Positions 33,868 to 45,200 of a DNA stretch of 64,000 bases are shown here, one piece after another. Numbering within the stretch: the first letter of the stretch is position 1; every line of letters begins with the position of its first letter. The notes beneath the pieces are model-generated. The model was not told the DNA's origin. It saw only the letters and a program-made list of their open reading frames with translations, and made no database searches. The translations under genes were made by a program, and so were the position numbers. This stretch comes from Halichondria panicea. Lineage: Eukaryota > Porifera > Demospongiae > Suberitida > Halichondriidae. The stretch is taken from assembly GCF_963675165.1 (NCBI RefSeq), contig NC_087390.1, positions 6,230,319 to 6,294,318 on the forward strand. The letters are read 5' to 3'.

Positions 33868-36623
33868 ACACACATACACTCCACACCTACACAGTAAGCA
33901 AGGGCGTCTTGAAGAAGCTGAGACTTCATTTCGTAGAAGCCTTTCATTGAACGCCCACTACACTGACACACTGATGGGATTGGCCGGACTACTGGCAGAT
34001 AGTGGGCGTGGTCAAGAGGGGCGTGGATACATGGAGCAAGCTGCCGCTATCGCCCCAGACAACGCTGATGTGATGAGCAACATGGCTACATATCTGTGGA
34101 GAATTGGTATGGCTGTTTTTTTATTATTGTTATTATTTATTCACTTGTTTATTTCTGACAGGTAGTGTTAATGAAGCCATAGAATGGTTCCAGGGGGTGC
34201 TCCAGCTAAGCCCTGCCCACCACCCGGCAATGGTCGGACTGGCGAGGGCATACAGGAAACAAGGGAACAACAAGAAAGCAGAGAATACATTTAAAAGGTG
34301 GTCCTAATGAGGTTGAGTTTACAGCCTTATTGAGGGGGCAGCTGTCTATTGGTGGGAAGTTCCCGCTAAATTGGTGACACATCCTCACACACTACACAGA
34401 GCCCTCACTTGTCACACACCCTCACACAGAGCCCTCTCTCTTCGTGTGGATCCTGACACTCTTCACTTGTTGGCCGCCCTCTACCACAACACTGGGTCAC
34501 TGGAGCAGGCAGCTGCTACCTTCCAACAAGCATTGACCTTTGAACCCTACCGAGTAGACACTCTGTGCGGCTATGTGCGTTATGTATATATCTGGTAAAG
34601 CATACAGGGATGTGCCCACACTGGTCGGTGGTGGTGGTCGGTACTAACCACGCCCACACTGGTCGGTGGTGGTGGTCGGTACTAACCACGCCCACACTGG
34701 TCGGTGGTGGTGGTGGTAGGTACTAACCACGCCCACACTGGTTGGTGGTGGTGGTCGGTACTAACCACGCCCACACTGGTTGGTGGTGGTGGTCGGTACT
34801 AACCACCTCTTAAGACTAGTTTAATTACTATACAAACTTGTGCTGAATTGAGACTGAGGAGTGAAATACCCACCACTTTGAAATTACAGGGTCTAGTCGT
34901 ATAATACATGTATAATTAGACAGATTTGTTGTACTCGTAACCTTTGCCAGATATTTGTTATACTCTTAACCTTTGCCCTATTGCGGATGTTTTTTTTCAT
35001 TATTACGCAATGCTGATATTTGATACTTGTACCTAGATATCTTAGTAAGTGTCTTAATACGACAAAGCACTTGACATTAGCAGTGTATTGTATCAGTGGA
35101 ATCATTTGGTAATAAATTGCGCAACTTGTATAATTATTTGAACCTTTAAGTGCGTGACGACATAATTTGTGTATAAAACTTCCCATAAACAAAATAATTA
35201 GATTATTGTCTACTTTAATTGAGTAATTGTTCTCTTAATTTAAGTTGTACAAGTGTCCAAATGCTCGACATTGCTACTTTATTGTCAACAATAGAGAGTA
35301 ACTGGAGTGCTATTAAATCATGGGACGGATAGAATCTAACAGCTGTTAGGCTTAATATAATGTACACGTGTGTGGGCATGTGTGTGTGTGGGTGTGAGAG
35401 TAGGTAGGTGTGATGTGTGTGATGTGTGTGGTCATCATGTGTACATGTTGTACATGTTGTTAATTATATGTGGTTTGTCTTTTTTTTATTTGCATAACTT
35501 AATACAGGGTCAAACTCTGCTTCAACTTGGTCGCTATGGAGACGTGCTCGGACTAACAGAGGACGCATTAGACCACACCCCCTTAGCGACCTGTATCCAC
35601 ACGCTACTAGCGAGCACACACCACACGATGGGTCACCAAGAGAAGGTATTCACGTAGCTGTTATACATGTAGCTACCGTATAGCGGGCAATTTTCGTGGG
35701 GTAAAAATTAATATTCATTATTTTCGTGGGCAGCTGACCTCCATGAAATTTTAACGTGGCGTGGCTTACCGGAACGTATGAATGCAGTGCAGCCACGAGA
35801 CTAAACGAAATTTTTACTCACGAAAACCACCGTTTTTCGAGTTGAACGAATTTTTTACCCCACGAAAATTACCCGCTATACGGTATCATGAGAATAAGAA
35901 CTTACTGTTCATTCCTTTTATTACAAGTAACAACACTGGTGGTTGCAATGTGTACAATGTATTAGCTAAGAAGCCAGTTAAATTACTATTGCTCCTAATT
36001 ATTGGACAATAACGTACCATCTGTTAAAAATACCTACCTTGTTGCGAAGACTCACGAGTGACTCATTCTGTAGCTAAGGATTACCGCATATTGTGCAATT
36101 TTATTATTGAAATTTTGGCTATACTCACAGCCCATGAAAGTTTTGCGATAATAAAGCAATCATACAACAGTACTGATATCTAGCACATAGATTTACTTAA
36201 CCCTCCACACACACACATAGGCGTTACATCACTCGTCTATTGCCATGGAGACGGCGGACACCACTCCCTCACTACTGCAGGCCCTACAAATGCGCGGCGG
36301 AGTCCTCAAGGACTTGAAACGCTTCAAGGAAGCTGAAAGGGTATGTAAATTGCTTTAATGTGTGCTCGTGTGGCGATTTTGTACGGTATAGGAAGATGGA
36401 GTCATAATGGTAGTTCTGCATTCTTTTCTTTAATTGATCAATGCAATTATACCATTGCCAGTGGATACGCACGCACGCACACACAACGTTGTGTGTACGT
36501 GTGAACTGTATGACATCATACCACCACCCTAAGCAGTGTAATATTAATTATTCTTTGAAATATCCTATTTTATATTGAGCACACACACACACACACAACG
36601 TTATGTGTGTGTGTGTGTGTGTG

Positions 36624-36695
<72 letters not shown>

Positions 36696-36762
36696 CGGTA
36701 TATGATATCACATGTTGCATCAAAATAATACCACCCAAAAGTGCTGTACACACGCACGCACG

Positions 36763-36816
<54 letters not shown>

Positions 36817-37013
36817 TATTTAGACAAGCAGTTGATCTTTCACCCACCTCCGCTGGACTGCGACTAAACCTAGGGGCATTGCTACATCTGTTGGGAAACT
36901 ACACAGCTGCTCGTAGCGAGTACAAGATAGCGGGAAGCTTAGATCCAAATAACAACTTGGTCAACGAAAATTTGAAAAGATTGGACAGGTTAGAAAAAAA
37001 ATTACGTAGATAG
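29723..37013 (+). CDS. TMTC: TMTC-family protein O-mannosyltransferase (multi-TM plus TPR)
   Basis: ER multi-pass enzyme of the TMTC family, which O-mannosylates cadherin-type domains. Fourteen exons: 29723-30178, 30414-30536, 30941-31062, 31162-31383, 31650-31910, 32589-32753, 32941-33054, 33355-33498, 33895-34106, 34162-34297, 34430-34574, 35508-35645, 36221-36340, 36816-37013; all phases close, 851 residues. The N half has family blocks VHDDIFAIRDNSDLRP, WRDDFWGEPMSS, SHKSYRPITVLTFRLNY, VHTEAVTGIVGRADVLA, MLSKEHGVTVLG, YDYQMGSIPLVES and AERILYIPSAGYC, with many membrane helices. The luminal DD in VHDD is the GT-C catalytic acidic pair. The C half is TPR repeats (AIEHYETAL, SHNNLGTLL, AEAHFRAAIQHSP, EAETSFRRSLSLN, LRLNLGALLHLLGNY). 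Which of TMTC1-4 it matches cannot be settled by eye. Confidence 0.93.
31548..31646 (+). repeat. (CA)n microsatellite before TMTC exon 5
   Basis: CA/CG dinucleotides ending CACCACTAG at the acceptor of the exon at 31650. Confidence 0.95.
31911..31984 (+). repeat. (GT)n microsatellite after TMTC exon 5 donor
   Basis: GT-rich tract begins within 20 bp of the donor (gtgcagtg) and runs to 31984. Confidence 0.9.
32090..32126 (-). repeat. Right-end remnant of 'ACCGTATAGCGGG' element
   Basis: ATCAGCTTGCGCACGAAAAC, then TACCCGCTATACGGTA, matches the right end of the full copies at 244-430 and 35674-35885. Confidence 0.65.
32181..32315. mobile_element. Hairpin element 'CCAGAGGAGGTCCGACATG'
   Basis: Arms CCAGAGGAGGTCCGACATG and CATGTCGGACCTCCTCTGG are perfect inverted repeats. 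The inner parts TGCACGAATCAC / GTGATTCGTGCA and TTCAGTGCAT / ATGCACTGAA extend the stem. 135 bp, intronic in TMTC. Confidence 0.85.
33518..33894 (+). repeat. Three (CA)n tracts and a duplicated segment before TMTC exon 9
   Basis: CA tracts at 33520-33590, 33678-33711 and 33791-33880. The segment CACTGCAACCTGGGCTCTGC, which resembles the end of the preceding exon (CTCTGCAACCTGGGGTCC), is repeated at 33588 and 33710 together with AGTGAGTCCTTTGTATTACT. The exon 8 end and its donor have therefore been copied twice into the intron. Confidence 0.85.
34607..34870 (+). repeat. Tandemly expanded 'CCACACTGGTCGGTGGTGGT' repeat
   Basis: Five tandem copies of a roughly 40-bp unit CCCACACTGGTCGGTGGTGG plus TCGGTACTAACCACG. 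This is an expanded version of the dispersed element at 25855-26000. Confidence 0.85.
35674..35885. mobile_element. MITE-like element 'TACCGTATAGCGGGYAATTT'
   Basis: Ends TACCGTATAGCGGGCAATTT and AAATTACCCGCTATACGGTA, then inner arms TCGTGGGGTAAAAA / TTTTTACCCCACGA, about 212 bp long. Nearly the same as 244-430. Intronic in TMTC. Confidence 0.85.
36578..36815 (+). repeat. (GT)n and (CA)n blocks before TMTC exon 14
   Basis: A (GT)n block at 36605-36692 and a (CA)n block at 36754-36814 form a potential long hairpin. The CA block ends in ACACAG at the acceptor of the exon at 36816. Confidence 0.95.
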
Positions 37014-38602
37014 CTAGCTAGGTCGTTAAAGGCTTCTATTTTTTCTGGCAAAGCTCACTTAATTTTAATTTAATTTTTTTATCCAATAACTGTTTGTACA
37101 TTTAGTCATGAGCACATTTTCTCAAGATACCAACACGATTGTATTAGCCCAATTATGAGATTATTTAATTGATGGCACACTGCTCTTTGCTCTGTAGAGT
37201 ATGCTTTGATCATCGTTAAAGTACTTAATGAATTAAAATGCCTGTTGTCTTAACGCAGTAAACAACTTAGTGTGCTTACGTAAGCAACTTAAAACGTACC
37301 ACATGAAAAGCACACGGGAAGTTTGTCGGCTCGTGGACTAGTGCATATGCATGTGGTTGTGGTCTGGCATTATCTTGTGGCTACATGACTTTGAACGGAC
37401 ATAGCTTCAAAGGATGACCCAATCACGTTCTATCTTTGTTGAGGTTTATCAAATTAGCAGGTGGTACATATTTTAATTGTGTCTTCCCTAGCTGGTGTCC
37501 TGTCCTAATTAACATCAAGCGTATACGTATCTCAGCTGTCAATTTTTCCTCGTAAACAAGTTTCGGATAACATCCTTCTCGGAAAGCATGCGCATTATTA
37601 AACGTGCAGACTATGCATTTTATGTCCTAAGGCCATCCGCCCTCGGGTGGTATTATACTACAGCTCTATATGGTTCGTTAATTAGACATTATTACACAAT
37701 ATGGTCACTCTTAATTAGTTCCAACCAAACTTGTGTAGTTTCTCAGAGCATGTGTTGAGTTTCTTGCTGCTTATAAGCGTCGGATCGCAGCAATTATTCC
37801 TTTCAAGTTAGTAATTCTCACTGCAGAGTAATTACCTGCTGCACGTATAATCATACGTTCATTTTTATGGCCAATAGAAGACCTTCAGTAACTGCTTTAA
37901 TACACTAGGTTGTACTAGTTGGGAAGGTATTATTTCTTACCGGTTATCTAAGTGTTGATGGAAAGACATGTGATAGCAAATTATCTGAGATTTAATTGGA
38001 ACTACGGTATAAGCTTAAGTGCAGTTTTGTTAGCTGCCTCCGGATGTTTCTGTATGTTGCATATTGCGTAGAGTGAAAATATTGTATTGTTTTGACAGAA
38101 GCCCTATAACAACCGTAACTATGCACGTTGCCGGGAGAGACTGCTGTGTTTCCCACTTGTTGTTAAATCATTGGAACTATTGGAACTATAAGGCCGTTGG
38201 TAGCTTCTAGCTATTTCCGGTATTTAATCTAAATTCTATAATAATTATTGAATGTGTATACCGCACGAAACTTTGAAAATTGGTTAGTTCTATCGGGATG
38301 ACCGTATTACATGCTCAAACTTATCAACTATTTCCATGGCAACTGTGTTATGTACATTGCCATCGGATCACGTTACACTAATCAAATTACAACCAACAAA
38401 GCACGCCGGTGGTATGCACCTTACCACAAACAAGATTCCAACTATGTCGTCAATTTAGCGCCTAAATAAATGAAGACATTTTTGGCGTTCTGGTTTGCAC
38501 CTGTTACATAACCATTCATACTATAAAGCCATGAGCCATTTCACAATTTCATGTAACAGATTGTCTCTCAGCCACTTCATATAAAACAACCTCATTCAAA
38601 AT
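37014..38602. other. 1.6-kb intergenic region upstream of the CUB-like gene
   Basis: No exon, RNA gene or recognised repeat seen. CTATAAAGCC at 38520-38529, 75-80 bp before the next start codon, is a possible TATA box. Confidence 0.45.
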
Positions 38603-41217
38603 ATGCAACTGATGGATTTCTGCAAACCCTCACTGTGTCTGTGCCTGCTGGCTCTAGCTGCTGTTGCCATAGGACTGGCATCTGCAGTAGAAGTGCAAAA
38701 TACTGAGCCTGAGGATACCAGTACTACTGACAGTTGTAAACAAGGTAAGTGCTAATTCTAGTCTGCAATGTCTGCATGTTACATGCATGCACAGTGCATG
38801 TTACTTGTGCTCTGCATGAATGTATGTAGATGGAGATCTGTTGCAAGCTGCATGGTACTTCCCCTGTTTCTCAATTAGCTAATAAATAATAATAACTTGT
38901 AGTTACATATAACTACGGGTTCATGCACTCCTGCTACCGGTAATTTTGCATGTGTTCTTCATTGCAATGGCACGTGCATTGGCATTCTTGCTACGTATAC
39001 AAAGTCCAGTGTCTATTACGTAGCGATGTTTATTAAATTATATACATTTTGGGATAGTGAAGTGGTCTAGTGGATGCATGCATTGCTGCACCTGCATAAT
39101 GCATGTGTTGGTACATACTTCAAGGGAATCTATTGTGGTTATTATAACCTTACTGTACATTTACTAGTCTCGATCCCAGGCTGGCCTGTGAAGGAGTCTC
39201 TATACACATTTCCTGTACTGTACATTGACTAGTCTCAATCCCAGGCTGGCCTGTGAAGGAGTCTCTATACACATTTCCTGTACTGTACATTTACTAGTCT
39301 CAATCCCAGGCTGGCCTGTGAAGGAGTCTCTATACACATTTCCTGTACTGTACATTGACTAGTCTCAATCCCAGGCTGGCCTGTGAAGGAGGCTCTATAT
39401 ACATTGACATGCATGCCATGCAAGGCTAGTGCTGTTGTGACTCTGCATATAACGGGTATATATTTGGTTAGCCTTGAAAAAATGAGAGTGGGGGAGTGCA
39501 TGCGTAGCTATAGCAACTGTGTCTGAATACGTACATGCATATGGAGGCAATCGTACCCTAGCCACTACAACATTCTAGTATCTAAGGAAACGGCATATCA
39601 TATTCCCGTTTGACGTAAAAGTACTTCCTTAATTAATTATTACCGGGTATATGTATATTTAATTAGCAATTAAACATAAAAATGCTATAATTTATGGTAT
39701 GTGTATACAGCATATACCCGACAGGATTATAGCCATAAATAGTAATTTTGAATATTTAAATTCAGGGTCTATTTAATTTCTAGCATGCATTTATTCGTCC
39801 CTACAGGCAACAACGATTATACAGAGATGGACGTTGCCTGTAAAGTTCCAATTATAGGTAGGAACTTATTACTGACGTGGTATAAATAATTACGTTCAAA
39901 GTCATAATCACTAAACAATTTCTGGTATGTGTTTTGATGATGGGAAACTAAATTTTCGCACTTTCAAATATCTTCAAATTTCAAATTCTATCCCAATTTT
40001 ACAGATGCCACTATTCTAAGAATGTTGTTACCCAAATTACTCAACTGTATATTAAATGTACCGTTTTAATTACTAAAATATTTTGCTGGTGAAAAACCTT
40101 GATCGATCTTTCGTGAGGCTTATTGCGTTCTGGCAAGGATCGTGTGTCATATCAGTACTATATAGTTTACAAGTTTATTGTTGCGAATTGAATAATTACG
40201 TTTGATGCTCGGCAAACATTCTAGAAATACAGTTCGCACGTATTTACCCTCCTCCCTCCGTTTATACTTGCAGGCAGACGTCGACTATTAACTGGCACAA
40301 AGTATGGTTTAATTGAGAGATCTTACTCTCAGATAGCACTCTTCAATGGTCAATCTCCTAACAACACCTGGCGCATCGTGTGCGAGACTCAGAAAAATGT
40401 TTTTGCTATCATCATGAACATGCATTTGAAATTCGATGACTATTTGCAAATTAAGCTCAAGAAATTAACTGGAGAAATTGGGGATAAATTTGAATATCTT
40501 CATTTCAGCAAACGCTCTGTTCTGGTATCCATAGCAACAAACAGTAGCAGGGACTTGTTTGCACCTCAGTCATCGTTTGTACTCGGTTACATGTGTATCA
40601 GTAAGTGCTATAATTATAAAGATTATAATTATGTCAAAAGCAGATTCTACTCCATGCAATGTGAAATTTTGTAAAGTCAAGTAGCTAATCTGAGGCTTTA
40701 GAATAAACTGTATAACGTAGTATAAATAGAGGAGGGGGAGTTTTCTGCACTGTTGGTTACACATGACATGTACATATAGCTAGCTGTAAAACTTAATTTA
40801 TCAAACACAATTTTTATAATTATTGAGGCCTTGAACAAACTAAAGCCCATAAGTTTGTCTGGTAATTTAAAACTAATTCCTAAAATGTCATGTTGTTACT
40901 GGTAATCAATTGGCAGCAGTTCTGGCTTAACGAGCCGTGTGACATAAATTCATTTTCAGTAAATTAAATTTCAGTAGATCATGTTCGTAATTATGTACGT
41001 GTTGTACATGCATCCATCCCCATATATCAAAGGGTGTGTGTGGAGGGCTTTTATTGAATTAACACCTTCGTAGACTCAAAGGCATGCCCGCCGGCAGTGA
41101 ATGCATGCAATCTGTTTCACAGCTGTCCTGAGCCCCCCACCTATAGCCGCTAGCTCAGTGTGTACTTCTATCCCTCAGTATACACACGCATCTTGTCATG
41201 CAGCATGCTTATAACTG

Positions 41218-41308
<91 letters not shown>

Positions 41309-41585
41309 TAACACTGCCGATACCCTTGAAACGACCATGGCGTTCCTAGATAACAACAAAGTGCTCAAGTACATGCGTTGTCGTCCCAACGCTTTCAAGA
41401 AACTAGCGCAACAATTAACAGACAACTTTTACCATTTCACTACCACTGACCAGGATATTCAAAATATGTTGAATATAAAGAACGACAAAGAGTCGGAGGT
41501 TGTACCGTTGCCATGCACTAATACTCCCATTGTTAGCGAGTGGACCGAGTCATCTGCTGATGGATGTATTGATGACCAACAGTGA
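38603..41585 (+). CDS. Secreted CUB-like domain protein
   Basis: Four exons, 38603-38744, 39807-39857, 40274-40600 and 41308-41585, all phase 1, give 265 residues. The signal peptide is PSLCLCLLALAAVAIGLASA. A Thr/Glu-rich spacer follows, then about 110 residues with CUB-like features: NNTWRIVC, DDYLQIKLKKLTGEIGDKFE, RSVLVSIATNSSRDLF and SSFVLGYMC. CUB domains typically show a 'DYLEI' strand, a 'tG' turn, 'v.I.f.Sn' and a final 'GF.l.Y'. The match is by pattern only. The C-terminal exon is polar and acidic with several Cys and ends CTNTPIVSEWTESSADGCID. No membrane anchor. The specific function is unknown; likely extracellular. Confidence 0.72.
39151..39400 (+). repeat. 65-bp tandem repeat, about 3.8 copies
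   Basis: Unit TACTGTACATTTACTAGTCT, then CAATCCCAGGCTGGCCTGTG, then AAGGAGTCTCTATACACATT. The period is 65 bp with few changes. Intronic in the CUB-like gene. Confidence 0.9.
40059..40232. mobile_element. MITE-like element, 'ACCGT..TACTAAAATATTTT' family, diverged
   Basis: Left TACCGTTTTAATTACTAAAA, core GGCAAGGATCGTGT and right AACATTCTAGAAATAC match the family at 14026 and 48387. Intronic in the CUB-like gene. Confidence 0.65.
41219..41307 (+). repeat. (CA)n microsatellite before the last exon of the CUB-like gene
   Basis: Over 40 uninterrupted CA units ending in ACACAG at the exon at 41308. Confidence 0.97.
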
Positions 41586-42136
41586 TCGACCAATCAAACT
41601 GCAGTATATTGTGTAGAGTCACATTTTAAACTGACTATAAATGTATTATAGCTGTTATTATTATAAACGACATCACGTATTATAGTCTATAATTATATAT
41701 ATATTATCATATCATCCAATCATTAGTCTTTATTATCCAGCTATTATTATCATCATGCATTTAATTTTGGAAAACAAAAAATGTTTTTATGATAATTGTC
41801 ATGGAAGCAGGTCCACCCCTTTTTGAGCTGCAGAGATCTTTTAGCTGTTGTTACTGTGACGATCTTTACCAATCGACCATGTGTCGAAAGATCAATCAAA
41901 CGGCCCCTATTTCTACACACCTTGGAGAGTATATCATATGACAAGCTGCAGCTCGGCAAAGAAGAACTCATCTAAAGTATATTGATAAAATCCAGTCATA
42001 AATATATACATTAATTTTTGTTGTCAATTGTGGCCATATTAAATTATTGTAGGCATATATAATGTCCTAGCCGAGTGCGTTGATTCACTGTATTTTATTG
42101 AGCTTGTTATATATTATCGTACACGCACACACACAC

Positions 42137-42187
<51 letters not shown>

Positions 42188-42236
42188 TTGATGCAATGTA
42201 CCACAGGTTTTCAACTGAGGAGATAGGTTGGTTGCC
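41586..42236. other. Intergenic spacer, CUB-like gene to RIF1
   Basis: AT-rich 3' flank, then a (CA)n tract at 42122-42182 that is 55 bp before the RIF1 start codon. No exon seen. Confidence 0.5.
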
Positions 42237-45200
42237 ATGGCGTCATTGTTTCAAGCGCAATGGACCGTTTTGTGTGACAAAAAAGCCACTTCTCAAAAGA
42301 GGGCTGCTAGCTATACTGTCATCACAAGGTAGCTGGAATATCTTTATTTGAGGTTGTATAATTATAGTGCTACAGCATGTTAACTTAATTACAATGAGTT
42401 GCTTTGCTAGACATGAAATGCAGTGAAATTTGTCTATTGTGGTGTCCCTACAATACAGCCAGGTTAATGGGCCCCAAAGTCTCTCCATAGCATGTGTTTG
42501 AACTTGTGTTAGCAGGCCACCCTCTATAATACAGCCACTGTTGGTCTGCCCCAAGTGGGACCTCCCACTATTACCATCTACTTGTGTACAGCAATATAAT
42601 TATTATTAAGTGTATTTCCTTGTCTTCAGTCATCTGAAAGATCCCAACATAAGCCAAGACTTCTACCAAGCTCTGTACGACACAAAGATTGACCTCATTA
42701 CCAAAATACTGGTACGTGTGTGGGTGTGTAGGTGTGTGTGTGTGGGTGTGTGTGTGTTTTGTGGGATATGATACTAAATACATGGCACACTGCAGGAGGA
42801 CATCAGGTGCAAGTCATGTGATCATGCAGCCCTACAAGTGCTCGGCTACTGTCTCTACATACCACAGCTCTGTGATACCTTCAGTCCCGACATGATTCAA
42901 GTCATCGTAAATGGTGTGTGGTGTGTGTGTGGTGTGTGGTGTGGTGTGTGGTGTGTGTGTGTGTGTGATGTGTGGTGTGTGTGTGTGGGTGTGTGTGTGG
43001 GTAAAGAGAACAGCTAGTAAATGCATTTTTTGTTTTGAAATCGGACGTTCGCAACACAAGTTGTGGCCTCTCAATACAAAATTTTACAGGCCTCTTAAAA
43101 AATTATAATTATGATTAATGATTAAAGTTAATGGTGAGAGAAAAGAGGGGCGGGGTAGAGGAGGATGGTCAGGGTCAAAGGTCTAATTAAAATCTGCTTC
43201 GGAGTACTTATAACCGATCGTCTACTCTTTCTTTGGTACCTCCAACCATAGTGAAAAAATTGGAGGTACCAAAGAAAGAATTAACAATTGGAATGCAATT
43301 AAGAAGCAGATTTTAATATTCTGTATAGCGGGTTATTTTCGTATGGTGGAAATTATTTCGTTTTGTGAGGTCATCATACGAATTGTTGTCATTCTTTAAT
43401 TGTTTATAATTATTCACGAGAGTGTGATTATATCTGTTCCTTATTCAGGTGTGTGCGGTGTGATACAAGATGAAGACATTTCCAAGTCAGTGTGTACGAG
43501 GGCACTATGGACATTGTCCAATCAGAGGCTGTCGTTGGCTGATCATGTGACTAGCATTGTCTCCGTGGTAACCGAGCTAGTGATGTCACCACGGTTGGTC
43601 ACACCTACTGTCGACTCTGAGGCACTAAACGTCCTTATAAGGTATCATCACTTCAATACCTAACAGTTTTACGGGAGGGTTGTTGAACATGTTTCAACAC
43701 CCATAACTTGAGTACCGTTGATCCAATGTCAAAATTTTTATGATTTTCTGAAAGCTTAGAAAGAGACCTTTCAAATGATGTGTTTTAATCCAAAATTTCG
43801 TTGGGGCCCTAATTTGTCCTTTTTCGGCCTCGGACCATGGGCTATTATCCATGGTATCGCCAAATCGGCAACTACTTTTATCTCTTGAATATGAACTTTG
43901 ATGACATAATTTGAAAGGTCTCTTTCTAAGCTTTCAGAAAATCATAACATTTTTTGATATTGGATCCACAGAATTCAAGTTATGGCAGCTTTCGATTAAA
44001 CATGGCAGGGAATTTTATTGTAGTACATCCACCCCTCACACACACACACACACACACGCCCACGCACATACACCCACGCCCACACACACACAGACTGAGT
44101 GAACAGGGACAGAACGTGTTCACCTCGTCCCCTCATCTCTGGTATCCCGCCATCTTCACTCTCTCTCTTTATGACCTCCCTAGGGTAAGCCCCTCTGATC
44201 AACTACTAGTAATACCTCAGATTAATTACATATTTTATGTTTAATTTATACTTTTTATTACCTAAAGATTTCGTCAAAAGCATTGACCTTTTCAATCTCC
44301 ATGGCAACACACCTTGTGGATAATCAAGTCGTCATCAGCTGGCTAACTAAAGAACTGAAAAAGGCGAGGGTTCAAACACGGCAATCTGATTGGCTATACG
44401 TAATTTATTATTCGTGTGCTCGTGCATTTTTCCAGAATGCCATCTCTAAAATGCTGACGCAGCTAGGTGGGCGTGGTCAGACCACTTGTCATGTGCTGAG
44501 CGTATGGAATCATGTGATCAACATTCTTGGAACGGTATGCATACAATAAAATTAATTATTCTGTTCCTATACAACTTACTTACTGTACATGTGATAGATA
44601 CATGTGATAGAGTTGCTCTCTTTATACCTTCACCACAATCTAGCTATTTTGGTGATTTTTTTTTTTAAGCTTTGATCTGAGCATATCATGTGACAGGCCT
44701 TGTCTAGAGCTACAGAATGCATCTCTTAGTTTTGATATTGATTGCTTTTTAGTGGAGTTATGACCTCCCGAAAGTAGCTTGCCGAATTGTTCGTTCTTGA
44801 GAAAATACACTATGAAAAAATTTAATATAGTTATTGTTTAAAATTTTGTTACAGTCTTATATAGAGTTCAGGGTACAGCCCAAGGCTACGTACCTTATAG
44901 ATTACCGTATAGCGCGAAATTTTCGAGGAGATTAATTTTCGCGGATTTCGTGGGTTAGCAATCCTACACGAAAATTGTTCTTTAATTAGAATTATCTGCT
45001 ATAACGTGTAAAGACTTAAAGGCGTGGCTTCCGGTAAGCAGTCATTCCACGAACACATCGTGCAACAAAATGCTTTAGAGGCCATTCCACGAAATATAAG
45101 TGCCTCGAAAATTAGCGCTATACAGTATTACTAGTTACATGTACCAACCACCTGCCCCAGTCTCTGCACAAGCACGGATCTTTCCTCAACGATCTCCTCC

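Noticed and set aside
38580-38586. TATAAAA immediately upstream of the CUB-like start codon
   Set aside because: Only 16 bp from the ATG, so a start site 25-30 bp downstream would fall after the start codon; the CTATAAAG at 38520 is better placed.
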